From: Allobosea sp. BK604
GTDB taxonomy: Bacteria > Pseudomonadota > Alphaproteobacteria > Rhizobiales > Beijerinckiaceae
DNA: 64,000 nucleotides
NCBI RefSeq assembly: GCF_004341515.1
Contig: NZ_SLZF01000002.1
Location: 62,001 to 126,000, forward strand
Reading direction: 5' to 3'
Shown: piece after piece, positions 1-7,619 of the stretch
How positions within the stretch are numbered: the first letter of the stretch is position 1
Layout: every line of letters starts with the position of its first letter
Program-made: the position numbers and the translations under genes
The notes under the pieces: generated by a model
Told to the model about the DNA's origin: nothing
Seen by the model: the letters and a program-made list of their open reading frames with translations, nothing else
The model's database searches: none

Positions 1-2
1 TC

Positions 3-329
3 GCCAATGTCTATTCGGCGTTGCGCTCCTTGGGGACAGTGACCTTGACGCCTATTGCCCAGGAGCTTGTGCCGGCAGTCCCCGTCAAGAAGTCGATTAC
101 GGCAGATTTCATCATCTGCTTGGAAGATGGCATGAAGTTTAAGTCTTTGAAACGCCACCTGCGAACGTCCTACGACATGACCCCGGTGCAATACCGAGAA
201 AAGTGGAATCTTCCGCCAGATTATCCGATGGTCGCTCCAAACTACGCTGAAGCTCGCTCCAACCTGGCGAAAGCAATGCAGCTGGGACAGAAGCGCCGCA
301 AGACGGCTCGAAAGGCCAAGGCAGCGTAG
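3..329 (+). CDS. mucR: MucR/Ros-family transcriptional regulator, 5' partial
   Basis: The reading frame is already open at the window edge, so the N-terminus lies upstream and only about 108 C-terminal residues are seen. They include the end of the helical oligomerisation part, then [13 protein letters not shown] and [12 protein letters not shown], then [14 protein letters not shown] and a basic tail. Ros/MucR proteins bind AT-rich DNA and control motility, exopolysaccharide and cell-cycle genes in Hyphomicrobiales. Of the four Ros zinc ligands (two Cys, two His) only the first Cys and first His are present. Asp replaces the second Cys and Ser-Tyr sits where the second His should be, so zinc may not be bound, as in some Mesorhizobium Ml proteins. 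A TTG at 21 could be miscalled as the start, but the family is longer. Confidence 0.9.
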   Translation, partial: ANVYSALRSLGTVTLTPIAQELVPAVPVKKSITADFIICLEDGMKFKSLKRHLRTSYDMTPVQYREKWNLPPDYPMVAPNYAEARSNLAKAMQLGQKRRKTARKAKAA

Positions 330-1007
330 GCTGGCGGGAATGGAGCGTGCGCCGACACGGCGCACCTCGGATCCCGTCATGCCGCTATCCGCCATCACCG
401 ACACTGCCAAAACTGAAACGGCTGGTCGAAGCATTCGACGTAAAGGCCGCTATGGTTGCGGCTGGGCCGGCGGTCGGTCTTGCTTAACGCTTTGAGCGTG
501 TTAGCGTTTCCTGCGTCGAACCGAAGCTTGTTAAGGGGCCGGCCCCATGCACCGACGTCACACACGTCCGGCCAGAAATCCGGGAAAGCTGGCGCTCTCG
601 GTAGTGGCGTTTGTCGGCTTCATGATCGGCAATCTTCGTTGGGGTTCAACCTGTACCACGTCGATACGGTGCGCGAGCAGCAGTCGGGCCAGGTCGATAG
701 GCGGAACGCACCAAAGAGCCCAACCCGACTTGCAGGTTCCACGTTTGACAGATCAGTAGCCAAAAAGCCTGCCACAATGGCTTATGCATGCCCCGATGGA
801 CTGAAAATTCGGTTATGCGCCCACCGGCGACCTCACCAACCAACCGATGGCGTCCTTCGCCAGGCGAAAAGATCAGTCAATCGACGAGCTGGACAACGAA
901 ACGAGCAAGGGAGACGGAGGCGGCGTTTCCGAGGTTGCTGAGCTTTGGTAAGGGTATCGGAGATCGGTGATACGCTGCCAGCAGCTTTGCCTGAGTCATC
1001 GGCAGGG
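330..1007. other. Intergenic stretch, no supported gene
   Basis: About 680 bases without a convincing gene. Several open frames exist, but they are rich in Arg, Pro and Ser and lack ribosome binding sites. The only coding-like piece is a short plus-strand frame at 847-951 (ATG, 34 residues, acidic, ending AELW) with no Shine-Dalgarno; it may be a gene remnant. No repeat or strong terminator was noticed. Confidence 0.5.
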
Positions 1008-1226
1008 CTACCGATTGGAAGGTGGACGCGGTTTCCTTGTCGCGGCGGTCAAATAGTCGTCCGATGCCTCGACCGCAGCCTCGACGATCGGCCGGACAAA
1101 GGCTCGCAGATCGCGGCGCCATTCCTCCGATGATTTCTCCCAGGTGAATTGCCGCCTTTCGCGAGCGCTCTCGTGAAACGCCTTCGCTCCCGCCTCGATT
1201 GCGAGGTCAATGCGAGTGTCCGCCAT
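1008..1226 (-). CDS. Small hypothetical protein (72 aa)
   Basis: Unrecognised 72-residue, charged, mostly helical protein. It begins MADTRIDLAIEAG and contains FTWEKSSEEWRRDLRAF and a basic C-terminal tail (RKPRPPSNR). A GAGGGAG ribosome binding site lies 7 bases before the ATG, which together with the even amino-acid composition is the main evidence that it is real. There are no membrane segments, signal peptide or metal motifs. It stands alone, followed on the same strand by no close partner. I cannot assign a function. Confidence 0.6.
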   Translation of the reverse strand: MADTRIDLAIEAGAKAFHESARERRQFTWEKSSEEWRRDLRAFVRPIVEAAVEASDDYLTAATRKPRPPSNR

Positions 1227-1385
1227 CGAAGCACTCCCTCATTTGCGCGAGACAGAGCCTAGCCCGAGACGCCTTCACTGCGAACGTAGTTTGAAATTTG
1301 CTAACCACAATAGGCTGCATTTTACTGAATTCGGAACGTCTAGAAGATCCGGGGATTGTGCCCTCATCATCGGGAGGCACGATCC

Positions 1386-1493
1386 ATGCTCCAAAGCACC
1401 TATGTCGATGCTTGGCTCTGGCTAGCGATCTACTGGCTGGTGGCCCTAACAGCACTCCTTGCAAAAACTCTCGCGTCAAGCCCGATCCAATAG
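1386..1493 (+). CDS. Membrane mini-protein (35 aa)
   Basis: A short frame starting MLQSTYVDAWLWLAIYWL and continuing as a single hydrophobic helix (about residues 9-28) with a short polar tail ending SSPIQ. The ATG is preceded by GGGAGG at 9 bases, a good ribosome binding site, and the protein is Trp/Tyr-rich at one membrane interface as real single-pass proteins are. It converges on the DUF768 gene, leaving 13 bases between stop codons. Function unknown. Confidence 0.5.
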   Translation: MLQSTYVDAWLWLAIYWLVALTALLAKTLASSPIQ

Positions 1494-1506
1494 TCGATCG
1501 CGCCGC

Positions 1507-1758
1507 TCACTCCGCATCGTCAATCTGGCGGCGAAGCTCGTAATCTGCCGCGCCTTGAATAGCTTCCGCCATCCTCGCTGGAAGGTCTGGAAACTCCTCA
1601 AGAATCTCACTCTCGGATATTCCCGACCGCCGAGCATCGTCGATGGCATGTCGGGCAAACACATCAAAACGCGCGTCCACCCCGTCCTCGAGAAACTCCT
1701 CGGTCGATATGTTTTCCGCGATCCACGACTCGATGAAAGCGAGACCCCGCTCTGACAT
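1507..1758 (-). CDS. DUF768 family protein
   Basis: An 83-residue acidic helical protein beginning MSERGLAFIESWIAENI. The opening pattern (M-S-x-R-G-x-x-F-x-x-x-W-I-x-x-N) and the following ARHAIDDARRSGIS and ILEEF segments match the DUF768 family common in Mesorhizobium and relatives, whose role is unknown. The start at 1758 is chosen over an upstream in-frame start at 1794 because AGGGAG lies 7 bases upstream and because family members begin here. It is monocistronic, tail to tail with the 35-residue membrane protein. Confidence 0.75.
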   Translation of the reverse strand: MSERGLAFIESWIAENISTEEFLEDGVDARFDVFARHAIDDARRSGISESEILEEFPDLPARMAEAIQGAADYELRRQIDDAE

Positions 1759-2307
1759 TTGATTGCTCCCTGCCGCGACGTTCTGGAATAACAACTTGCT
1801 TTCGTGGCGCGAGTTGCCCAGTGACGCTTTAAGAGCATTGCCGCGGCCGCCATTGTCATGCCGGCGGGTTTGGCGCGAGCATCAGAAATCGTGTCGGGAA
1901 ATCGAACGCACAGTACGGTTCCGCGCGTTCATCGCGAGCGGCGGGCATTTTGTGGGTTGAGAGCCTCGAAATCCAATATGCCGGCCGTGAGGTTGACCGT
2001 GCTGCCGCCTCTTTCAAACAGGCGCTTCACCATCCCAGCGCTCGCAACTGTTGAGACCGCGCCTTTGCCGGTCGAGCTTTCCAAGGCGCGGTGAAACGCG
2101 CGCTCGAAATCCTGTCGTTCGTGAACGAGCTTCGGCGCGCTGAGAAACGGTTGCCGATACCGCAAGGGCCGCAACCGGGCGGCATCGCAGGCGAAATCGA
2201 TGAGCTCATCCGCGGACAGGAAAGCACTCGCGACCCTTGATTGAGGTTGAGGAACGCGGCGGAACCTAATTCCCGAAGCAGCGTAGTTGCAGCGCAGGAG
2301 AGCGGGG
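1759..2307. other. Sparse region with one weak short frame
   Basis: About 550 bases with no confident gene. The most coding-like part is a plus-strand frame at 2091-2240 (GTG start, 49 residues, MKRALEILSFVNELRRAEK then a Gly/Pro linker and an acidic end). It has AAGG a few bases upstream but no family I recognise. Competing frames on the minus strand look like shadows. Confidence 0.35.
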
Positions 2308-2646
2308 ATGCGTTGCAGCGGAAGCTTCGAATGTCAGCACTGCGGCTCGCCGGCTGTATCGCTGCCGAAGCCCTTGAACCCCATTGGGCTGGTGAGATGC
2401 GCCGGGTGTCGAGCGCAGCTGGCAACGTGGCAGAATTATAAAGCCACTATCTCTGCCGCTCTCGCGAGGAGCGGCATGCTGCTAAGTGCAGATCCGATCC
2501 AATTGCCGGCTTCTGCGGAAAACAGACCCTTGGCCGTGACGATCTCGCTCGAACCAGCACCGCGGTCAAAATCACGCTTCGATAGCCCGCCAACCGATTA
2601 CTCAGGTTCCAATACGGACGTCCTGGAGAAGCGGAGGTCCGTTTGA
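2308..2646 (+). CDS. Small zinc-ribbon-like hypothetical protein
   Basis: A 112-residue protein with two CxxC knuckles near the N-terminus (ECQHCG at about residues 9-14 and RCAGCR about 20 residues later), the spacing of a zinc ribbon. LATWQNYKATISAAL follows the second knuckle, and the second half is Pro/Ser-rich and probably disordered. The start at 2308 is supported by AGGAGAG just upstream. Its TGA overlaps the TTG start of the next gene (TTGA at 2643-2646), so the two are probably translationally coupled. Function is not known; a nucleic-acid or protein-binding role would be inference only. Confidence 0.6.
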   Translation: MRCSGSFECQHCGSPAVSLPKPLNPIGLVRCAGCRAQLATWQNYKATISAALARSGMLLSADPIQLPASAENRPLAVTISLEPAPRSKSRFDSPPTDYSGSNTDVLEKRRSV

Positions 2647-3023
2647 AGCACTTCATCGCCACGTTTGATATAGAAGCGGCACCTGGAGACCCTAGCAAAA
2701 AATTCCTCGAGGCTGCTTGCGCGCGGGGATGGACCAACACCGTCACGGTCGGTGAGCGGTCAGAGCCGTTGCCTTCCGCGACGCTCATTGGGGATTTTCG
2801 CGACCTCGATGATGCGTATCACTCATTCGAGGCGGCTATCGCCGATGCAACCGAGGCAATATCGCCCGCCAAGCTGAACGTTGAGCGCCGGTACATCGTC
2901 GAACGAGCATCGGGCGGTCGCCTGCTGGCGAGAAAAACGCAATGGGTGAGAACAAACATCGCTCGGTTGAACAAGCTCCTTCGCCCTAAGGTGCGACCGG
3001 CCAACGCTCAAATCTCGGAATAG
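2643..3023 (+). CDS. Hypothetical protein (126 aa)
   Basis: An unrecognised 126-residue protein with N-terminal MKHFIATFDIEAAPGDPSKK, a middle with acidic segments and a basic C-terminal third. It reads as an ordinary soluble alpha/beta protein and has no signal or membrane segment. TTG is the start because GGAGG lies directly upstream and the frame overlaps the previous stop by 4 bases. Together with the zinc-ribbon gene it forms a two-gene unit. No function can be named. Confidence 0.6.
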   Translation: MKHFIATFDIEAAPGDPSKKFLEAACARGWTNTVTVGERSEPLPSATLIGDFRDLDDAYHSFEAAIADATEAISPAKLNVERRYIVERASGGRLLARKTQWVRTNIARLNKLLRPKVRPANAQISE

Positions 3024-3408
3024 TGTTGAGAGCGAGCGCGCCCCGGCTACCTCCGATAGTGTCAGCATCAGCTAGACCAGAAAGCGCCTGTCCACGGACG
3101 GAAATTGCCTTGCAGTTTCGTTGACTGGAAGAGCTTGGCGGCCACCGGCCCGGCTGATTTGCGGAGCCCGTTACGCTCGTCGATTTGCCAACAAGTTTGC
3201 CGAAGCACGCGCAGGAGAAAGCGCAGCACCTAAGGGAAGCATCTCTTCGGATTGCCTCTTTTAGCTGGAGCACGGCGCGCAGCAGTTTGAAATGCACAAG
3301 GCAACGACGTCGGGGTCGCCGATGGGATCCATGGTGATGGCCGCGTTCGGAACCTCCTGGGTTGGCTCCCGTTGCCCGGAGCGGAAGCACTCACCATGGA
3401 GCCGGTTC
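3024..3408. other. Intergenic region with stress promoter
   Basis: 385 bases with no credible gene; the frames here lack ribosome binding sites. The 3' part carries the promoter motif listed at 3349-3373, which would serve the DUF2171 gene. Confidence 0.5.
3349..3373 (+). promoter_or_regulatory. EcfG-type general stress promoter
   Basis: GGAAC at 3349-3353, a 16-base spacer, then CGTT at 3370-3373: an exact match to the alphaproteobacterial EcfG promoter. It ends 35 bases before the DUF2171 start at 3409. Confidence 0.65.
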
Positions 3409-3648
3409 ATGATGTTCGTTGAGCAGATCAAGGAAGGCCAGCAAGTCACCGGCGCGGATGGCGGCCTCGTCGGGACCATCGACGGGCTGAGCGGGCAGCT
3501 CCTCAAGCTGAAAAAGAACGACACTGACTCTGGGGGCGCACACCACTATCTCGACCTCGGATTGGTCGTGGCGGTCGAGAGTAGTAACGTCAAACTGATT
3601 GTGTCGGCCGCGGAAGCCAAACAGCGGTGGTCCGAGGCTGCGGAGTGA
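3409..3648 (+). CDS. DUF2171 domain protein
   Basis: A 79-residue protein with the full DUF2171 pattern: an opening [20 protein letters not shown], then [17 protein letters not shown] in the middle, and a closing segment ending EAKQRW. The family resembles PRC-barrel-like small beta domains and is often found among stress genes, with no proven biochemical role. The start is the tandem ATG-ATG at 3409/3412, with GGAG 7 bases upstream. The gene sits behind an EcfG-type promoter, and its stop overlaps the GTG start of the hydrolase gene (GTGA at 3645-3648), so both are likely stress-induced together. Confidence 0.8.
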   Translation: MMFVEQIKEGQQVTGADGGLVGTIDGLSGQLLKLKKNDTDSGGAHHYLDLGLVVAVESSNVKLIVSAAEAKQRWSEAAE

Positions 3649-4322
3649 GTGGTATCGACCGAAGATTATTCCTCGCCGCGGTCGGAAGTTCAGCAGCCCC
3701 AAGCGCGACGAGCGCGCGAGCGAGCGTAACGGTTGACCGGTTCGGCCCGGCGCAGGGAGCGCCATCGACTGTGATCCTGCTGCACGGCTCGGATGGCCTC
3801 ACCAACGCAGCTCGTTATCGGCTCGCGGCTCAGATGATTGCGGATGCCGGCCACGCCGTCCTGCTCCCTCGGTATTTCGAGGCAACGGGTGATACTCGCG
3901 CGCGTTATGGCGACATTCGTTTGAAATTTCCGCTGTGGCGGGAGGCGGTTGAGATAGTTCTCGGAGATCCAGCGTTTGGGGCGCAGCACGGCCGCGTCGG
4001 CATCGTTGGCTTCTCGCTAGGTGGAGCCTTGGCGCTCGCGCTTGCGGCCCGTTCGCCGCGGATCCACGCTGTGGTCAACTTTTTCGGCTTCGAGCCGGCC
4101 GGGCTCCGCGATGGGCGACCGCTGCCGCCGACACTGATCCTGCACGGGGGCGCGGACCGGGTCGTCCCCGTCGCCAACGCGGCGGCGATCGAGCGTCACA
4201 TCAAAGCGCAAGGCGGTACGGTCGAAAGCCATATCTATCCCGGCGAGGGTCACGGGCTTTCACTCGCATCGCTGCCGGATGCTATCGCGCGTGCACGAGG
4301 TTTCCTGCAGCGACATCTTTAG
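3645..4322 (+). CDS. Dienelactone-hydrolase-like alpha/beta hydrolase, probably exported
   Basis: A 225-residue alpha/beta hydrolase. The nucleophile elbow GFSLGG holds Ser124, with Asp171 in GGADRVVP and His203 in GEGHGL completing a Ser-Asp-His triad. Classical dienelactone hydrolases use Cys, so this is a serine-type relative with unknown ester substrate. The N-terminus ([20 protein letters not shown]) looks like a twin-arginine signal, suggesting export. The start is GTG 3645, overlapping the DUF2171 stop by 4 bases; a GTG 18 bases earlier would spoil this coupling. It is the second gene of a probable stress operon. Assignment to the fold is secure, the substrate is not. Confidence 0.85.
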   Translation: MSGIDRRLFLAAVGSSAAPSATSARASVTVDRFGPAQGAPSTVILLHGSDGLTNAARYRLAAQMIADAGHAVLLPRYFEATGDTRARYGDIRLKFPLWREAVEIVLGDPAFGAQHGRVGIVGFSLGGALALALAARSPRIHAVVNFFGFEPAGLRDGRPLPPTLILHGGADRVVPVANAAAIERHIKAQGGTVESHIYPGEGHGLSLASLPDAIARARGFLQRHL

Positions 4323-4516
4323 TCCATCCGTCCCCAATTCTGGCGCGGCGATCCCCCGACCCGAATGGGGTCGGAGCATCGCTGCGCCGATGGGAAGGAT
4401 TCAAGGCAGCGCAGCGGACAACGACCGAGCCTAATGGAAAACGCGGCGGGTCCAATGTGCGACGGCCCCTGGGTAGCAATGAGAGAAGACGGACCAACAC
4501 TCCGAGCAACCGAGCC

Positions 4517-4541
4517 GGAACAGTCGGTAAATCTAATCGTT
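4517..4541 (+). promoter_or_regulatory. EcfG-type general stress promoter
   Basis: GGAAC at 4517-4521, 16-base spacer, CGTT at 4538-4541; exact consensus, 34 bases before the GTG start at 4576. Confidence 0.65.
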
Positions 4542-4575
4542 TCGAAAATTGAGGGACCGATTCTCGGAGTGGACA

Positions 4576-4869
4576 GTGTTTACGATCCAGACGGACGAAG
4601 CCTATGAGGCCGCATTGAAGCGGGCCGAGGAGTTGCGAACGCAGTCGATTCTGGATGGCGCGGAGGCTGCCGAATTGGTCGCGCTGCTAGCGGCCGTGGA
4701 GGAATGGGAAGAAACATCAGCGCTTCGGAAGGCGCCGCCCGGCAGCTTTGTAGCTCGCCGACGCCGCAGAGGCTGCCGTGGGCCATCTTACTCAGCCCCG
4801 CTTCGCTTACACCATCATCACTGTTCATGGTCGGTGACTGATGAAGATGGCCTCGGCGGCAGTTTATAA
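4576..4869 (+). CDS. Small HigA-N-terminus-like protein, tail possibly out of frame
   Basis: Residues 1-50 start with TIQTDEAYEAALKRAEEL and end with LVALLAAVEEWEE. This resembles the N-terminal helices of HigA-type antitoxins (D/E-x-x-Y-x-x-A, then E-L-x-x-L-x-x-A-x-x-x-W-E) but no helix-turn-helix follows and no toxin is adjacent. After KAPPGSF the composition changes abruptly to Arg-rich and then a run of four His, so the last 40 residues may reflect a frameshift. One base fewer at about 4752 would end the protein at once. The GTG start has GGAG upstream and an exact EcfG promoter. Related short proteins lie at 57985 and 61886. Confidence 0.6.
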   Translation: MFTIQTDEAYEAALKRAEELRTQSILDGAEAAELVALLAAVEEWEETSALRKAPPGSFVARRRRRGCRGPSYSAPLRLHHHHCSWSVTDEDGLGGSL

Positions 4870-4928
4870 ATGAAGCTGTTGTGGTTTCCGTCTCGACTCT
4901 ATCGAACGGCGAAGAATTGCAGTGGCGA

Positions 4929-5042
4929 TCAGCGTAACAGCACAACAACGATTACGCTTATCGCCGCTGTCAACATGGCGATCGACCAAGCTTGGCCGAT
5001 TGCGGAGTGAGCACGAAGCCTCCGAGATTCGACGGCCGACAT
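4929..5042 (-). CDS. Membrane mini-protein (37 aa)
   Basis: A 37-residue frame starting MSAVESRRLRAHSAIGQAW, basic at the front, followed by one hydrophobic helix ending ISVIVVVLLR. A strong GGAGGG lies 5 bases before the ATG. The basic-then-hydrophobic layout predicts a single-pass protein with a cytoplasmic N-terminus. No homologue is recognised and there is no clear operon partner. Confidence 0.45.
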   Translation of the reverse strand: MSAVESRRLRAHSAIGQAWSIAMLTAAISVIVVVLLR

Positions 5043-5149
5043 TCTGTCCCTCCATAAGCGGCTGTCGCGGCAGGCCCAGCCGGACGTTCGCGGATCGGGC
5101 CGCCGCCTCCTGACTCTGCACCTCACCAGTGCTGCACAGCAGATTTCGA

Positions 5150-5389
5150 CTACGTCCCTAATGCACCGGCTTGTCGGGAACGCTGCCGGAACTGTTGCAG
5201 CGCATTCTGAGTGAGGTCGTCCTCATCCAAGGCAAGCGGTGCACAGGCCGCGACAATGTAGGCAAGTCTCTGGCGTTCTTCCTGACGTAGCGCTTCAGGG
5301 ATCATGTCGACTACCTGGTTCCAGGCGGCTTCCATAGCTGCGTAGGCGCGAGCCAAGTCGGATGGATCGTGCAACGATGAAAAGGGCAT
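5150..5389 (-). CDS. Small hypothetical protein (79 aa)
   Basis: A soluble, mainly helical 79-residue protein (MPFSSLHDPSDLARAYAAME at the start, then two further amphipathic helices). GAGGAG lies directly before the ATG. That ribosome binding site is part of one arm of the inverted repeat at 5395-5420, so translation or transcription could be controlled there. Unknown function; it is not linked to a partner gene. Confidence 0.6.
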   Translation of the reverse strand: MPFSSLHDPSDLARAYAAMEAAWNQVVDMIPEALRQEERQRLAYIVAACAPLALDEDDLTQNALQQFRQRSRQAGALGT

Positions 5390-5394
5390 GGTCT

Positions 5395-5420
5395 CCTCAC
5401 GTTGCTAAGCTAACGTGAGG
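5395..5420. repeat. Perfect 9-bp inverted repeat over a ribosome binding site
   Basis: CCTCACGTT at 5395-5403 and AACGTGAGG at 5412-5420 are perfect reverse complements with an 8-base loop. The left arm, read on the minus strand, contains the GAGG of the ribosome binding site for the gene at 5150-5389. It could act as an operator or as an RNA hairpin hiding the binding site. Confidence 0.6.
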
Positions 5421-5545
5421 AAAATCTAGGACGCTGGCGATCCCCTTCAAGAGGCCTCACCGCAATGGAAAAGGCCGTACCCAACCGGGAGTGCGTCGGC
5501 GGATCGGCCCCAGGAATCCCAGGGGCCGGTGATGCTGCGCCCAGG

Positions 5546-6082
5546 TTAAACGACCGGCGGCCGATAGGGGCCCGCGTTCTCATCGAACCTACTCCAACCA
5601 CCCGCACGGTAATCCGCTTCGCGGCTCGCGCGGTCGATCGGGCTCGCGCCATCGAGGATCGCTTCCACGGTGGCTTCATGCTCGGGCTCGGTGCGCACCG
5701 AGACGACCGAACCGCCACGGCGCACCGTCTCCGCGTAATATTCCGCCTCGTCCCTGTCGTGACCTTCCTTCACAAACGAGCCGACCAGGCCTCCCGCCGC
5801 CGCACCGGCAACGGCGCCCGCCGCTGTCGAAGCAAGCCACCCCGCCGCTACTACGGGGCCAATGCCCGGGATGGCCAGCATGCCGAGACCGGCCAGCAAC
5901 CCGGCGGCCCCCCCGACCCCTGCCCCGATGCCGGCTCCCTCCGCGGCGTTAGTCTCATTGGAATCGCCGTTGCGACCAACGAGGCTGACATCGCTGCTTG
6001 AGACGCCGGCTGCTTCCAATTGCTCGACGACTGAGCGCGCGGTTTCATAATTGTCGTAGGAACGGGTGATGGTACGGGTCAT
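5546..6082 (-). CDS. Stress-type protein with glycine-rich hydrophobic core
   Basis: A 178-residue protein with three parts. Residues 1-40 are a ferredoxin-like helix/strand unit (MTRTITRSYDNYETARSVVE, then SSDVSLVGRN) as in the general stress protein 17M/YflT-type domain. Residues 47-105 are a Gly/Ala-rich hydrophobic hairpin that could insert in the membrane (GLLAGLGMLAIPGIGPVVAA). The third part is a hydrophilic C-terminal domain with SVVSVRTEPEHEATVEAIL. Such proteins are common in alphaproteobacterial stress regulons; the molecular role is unproven. The start has AACC-type weak Shine-Dalgarno (GGAG at 5 bases). It lies 35 bases downstream of the exported PepSY-like gene and could be co-transcribed with it. 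Confidence 0.75.
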   Translation of the reverse strand: MTRTITRSYDNYETARSVVEQLEAAGVSSSDVSLVGRNGDSNETNAAEGAGIGAGVGGAAGLLAGLGMLAIPGIGPVVAAGWLASTAAGAVAGAAAGGLVGSFVKEGHDRDEAEYYAETVRRGGSVVSVRTEPEHEATVEAILDGASPIDRASREADYRAGGWSRFDENAGPYRPPVV

Positions 6083-6117
6083 TTTCGTCTCCAGGTTAGC
6101 GTTGCGAGCGGCACAGC

Positions 6118-6417
6118 TCAGTTGCGGGTGATGTTGCCGCGGTAGTCGACCGAGACGTTGACCTGAGCGCCGGAGTGCGTAGCCGTGCCCTTCCAGACGC
6201 CGTTATCGTCCTTCTGCAAGGCGCCGACATTCGAATAGCCGTTGGATTCGAGGCGGCTCTTTGCCTGGCCTTCGGTAAAACTGTTGGCTCCCGGGAGCGG
6301 CGCATTCTTGTCAGCCTCGGCGTTCGGTGCGGGTGTGGGGGCCGTGGTCGACGTCTGAGCCAGAGCGCTTAGCGATGTGGCGGAGGCGATCAGGGTCGCG
6401 ATGAGAAACGTCTTCAT
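6118..6417 (-). CDS. Exported small PepSY-like protein
   Basis: A 99-residue secreted protein: MKTFLIATLIASATSLSALA is a clear Sec signal peptide, followed by a Thr/Pro/Ala linker. The C-terminal domain (FTEGQAKSRLESNGYSNV, then DDNGVWKGTA and VSVDYRGNI) matches the PepSY-like fold of small periplasmic proteins. The start at 6417 rather than an upstream in-frame start is chosen from AGGAG 6 bases before the ATG and from the signal peptide. An exact EcfG promoter lies 47 bases upstream. A periplasmic role in envelope stress is likely but inferred. Confidence 0.75.
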   Translation of the reverse strand: MKTFLIATLIASATSLSALAQTSTTAPTPAPNAEADKNAPLPGANSFTEGQAKSRLESNGYSNVGALQKDDNGVWKGTATHSGAQVNVSVDYRGNITRN

Positions 6418-6463
6418 GATTGTCTCCTGAGAAGTGGACGGCGCGTGCCGCGATGCACAATCA

Positions 6464-6489
6464 AACGGCATCTTCCCCTGGAAGGTTCC
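6464..6489 (-). promoter_or_regulatory. EcfG-type general stress promoter
   Basis: On the minus strand GGAAC (6489-6485), 17-base spacer, CGTT (6467-6464); exact consensus, facing the PepSY-like gene at 6118-6417. Confidence 0.65.
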
Positions 6490-6696
6490 CCAGTCCCGCT
6501 ATAGGTCTCGTCTTGCCTCTCTCTCCAGATATGGGCGGACTTGGACCCAGCCACCCGGCCGTGGGCAACTGACGGAATCGTCGGTGGCGACGCCTGCGGA
6601 TTTACGGCTCCGCCCTCGCAAGCATAGAGGGGAAAGCAGTCCTCTGAGATTGGCAAATCGGCGCCAAGAGAGCGTCGGATCATAACGCGCTCAGTA

Positions 6697-6942
6697 TTAT
6701 CCCGCGACGTAGTGCACCACGATCCAAGCGATGCCAACGAGTATGAGGCCGCCAATAAGCACCGCGAGGACAGGCCGCCCAAGAAATCCTTGTCGACCTT
6801 CCACGGGCGTTTCGAGAGCGGGATTTGCGCTCGAGTGATCGTCCGCGAGTAAGGGCGTCATCGGCTGCCCTCCCGCTAGCTCGCTTTGCAGATCCGCGCG
6901 CTCCGCGGTCCTTTTCTTCTGCATTTCAAATTCATTACTCAT
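6697..6942 (-). CDS. Single-pass membrane hypothetical protein
   Basis: An 81-residue protein with a charged cytoplasmic part (MSNEFEMQKKRTAERADLQ) and one C-terminal transmembrane helix (PVLAVLIGGLILVGIAWIVV). This is tail-anchor-like topology. The frame runs far upstream, but the start at 6942 is fixed by GGGAGAAGG just before the ATG. A near-consensus promoter (GGAAC-N16-CGTC on the minus strand, around 6978-7002) lies upstream. No family is recognised. Confidence 0.6.
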   Translation of the reverse strand: MSNEFEMQKKRTAERADLQSELAGGQPMTPLLADDHSSANPALETPVEGRQGFLGRPVLAVLIGGLILVGIAWIVVHYVAG

Positions 6943-7146
6943 GACCTTCTCCCCGCTGGCGCTATAAACAGTCAGACGGGTTGGCCCAGCCTTTGTTCCT
7001 GGTAAGTCCGGAAATCCTCGGCCCGACAGCACGGGATTCACGATGTGGCAATACGCTGGGTGACCTTCCAAGTATTCCCAGTGGCTGCCCTCGTGGAACA
7101 TTCGCCGGACATCACGCTTCTTCGGTCTCAATAATCGGAGGCGACA

Positions 7147-7329
7147 ATGCCGGATGATCTTACAAACCGCGGTGGGCGGGACCGCTCCCGCATCAATGTA
7201 AATGAACCGCACGAGGTGAAGTACTGGTCTCAAAAGTGGTCAGTGAGCGCGGAGCAGCTAAAGGCGGCAGTAAGTAAAGTCGGCTCCAGTACGGCTGCGG
7301 TCGCCAAAGAACTCGGGAAGCCGCTTTAG
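7147..7329 (+). CDS. DUF3606 family protein
   Basis: A 60-residue protein with the complete DUF3606 pattern: RGGRDRSRINVNEPHEVKYW, then SAEQLKAAVSKVGSS and a short AKELGKPL end. The family is widespread in alphaproteobacteria as isolated small proteins with no known function. GGAGG stands 7 bases before the ATG. It is probably a separate transcription unit; about 290 bases and an EcfG promoter separate it from the alcohol dehydrogenase. Confidence 0.8.
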   Translation: MPDDLTNRGGRDRSRINVNEPHEVKYWSQKWSVSAEQLKAAVSKVGSSTAAVAKELGKPL

Positions 7330-7560
7330 CCCACAAATTACAGAATGTCGCAGTGGACTTTTTTGGAGGTCCTCTGCGACCTTTCTGGCCAAGACCAGTC
7401 TGCTTCGGCAAAGCCGAACGCGCCTAGACATCCTAGCAGCTTGACCCCTCGAGGAATAACCCGCGGGAAATGGGTATGCGGCCCTCGGCTGGCCCCCCTT
7501 TTTCAAAAATTTGGCAGGGAGGCTTGTTCGGCAACCAATTGAGTTTTCGCCATTTCCTGC

Positions 7561-7585
7561 GGAACGGGAGAAGGGACGACGCGTT
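7561..7585 (+). promoter_or_regulatory. EcfG-type general stress promoter
   Basis: GGAAC at 7561-7565, 16-base spacer, CGTT at 7582-7585; exact consensus, ending 34 bases before the alcohol dehydrogenase ATG at 7620. Confidence 0.7.
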
Positions 7586-7619
7586 GGCAGCAACGGGGGG
7601 TCAAGAGGACGACCCGAAC

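Noticed and set aside
456-941. A 161-codon plus-strand open frame
   Set aside because: Arg/Pro/Ser-rich with no ribosome binding site; looks like non-coding DNA of high GC.
2233-2260. GGAAC-N16-CGTA before the zinc-ribbon gene
   Set aside because: The last base of the -10 motif differs and the position is only weakly supported.
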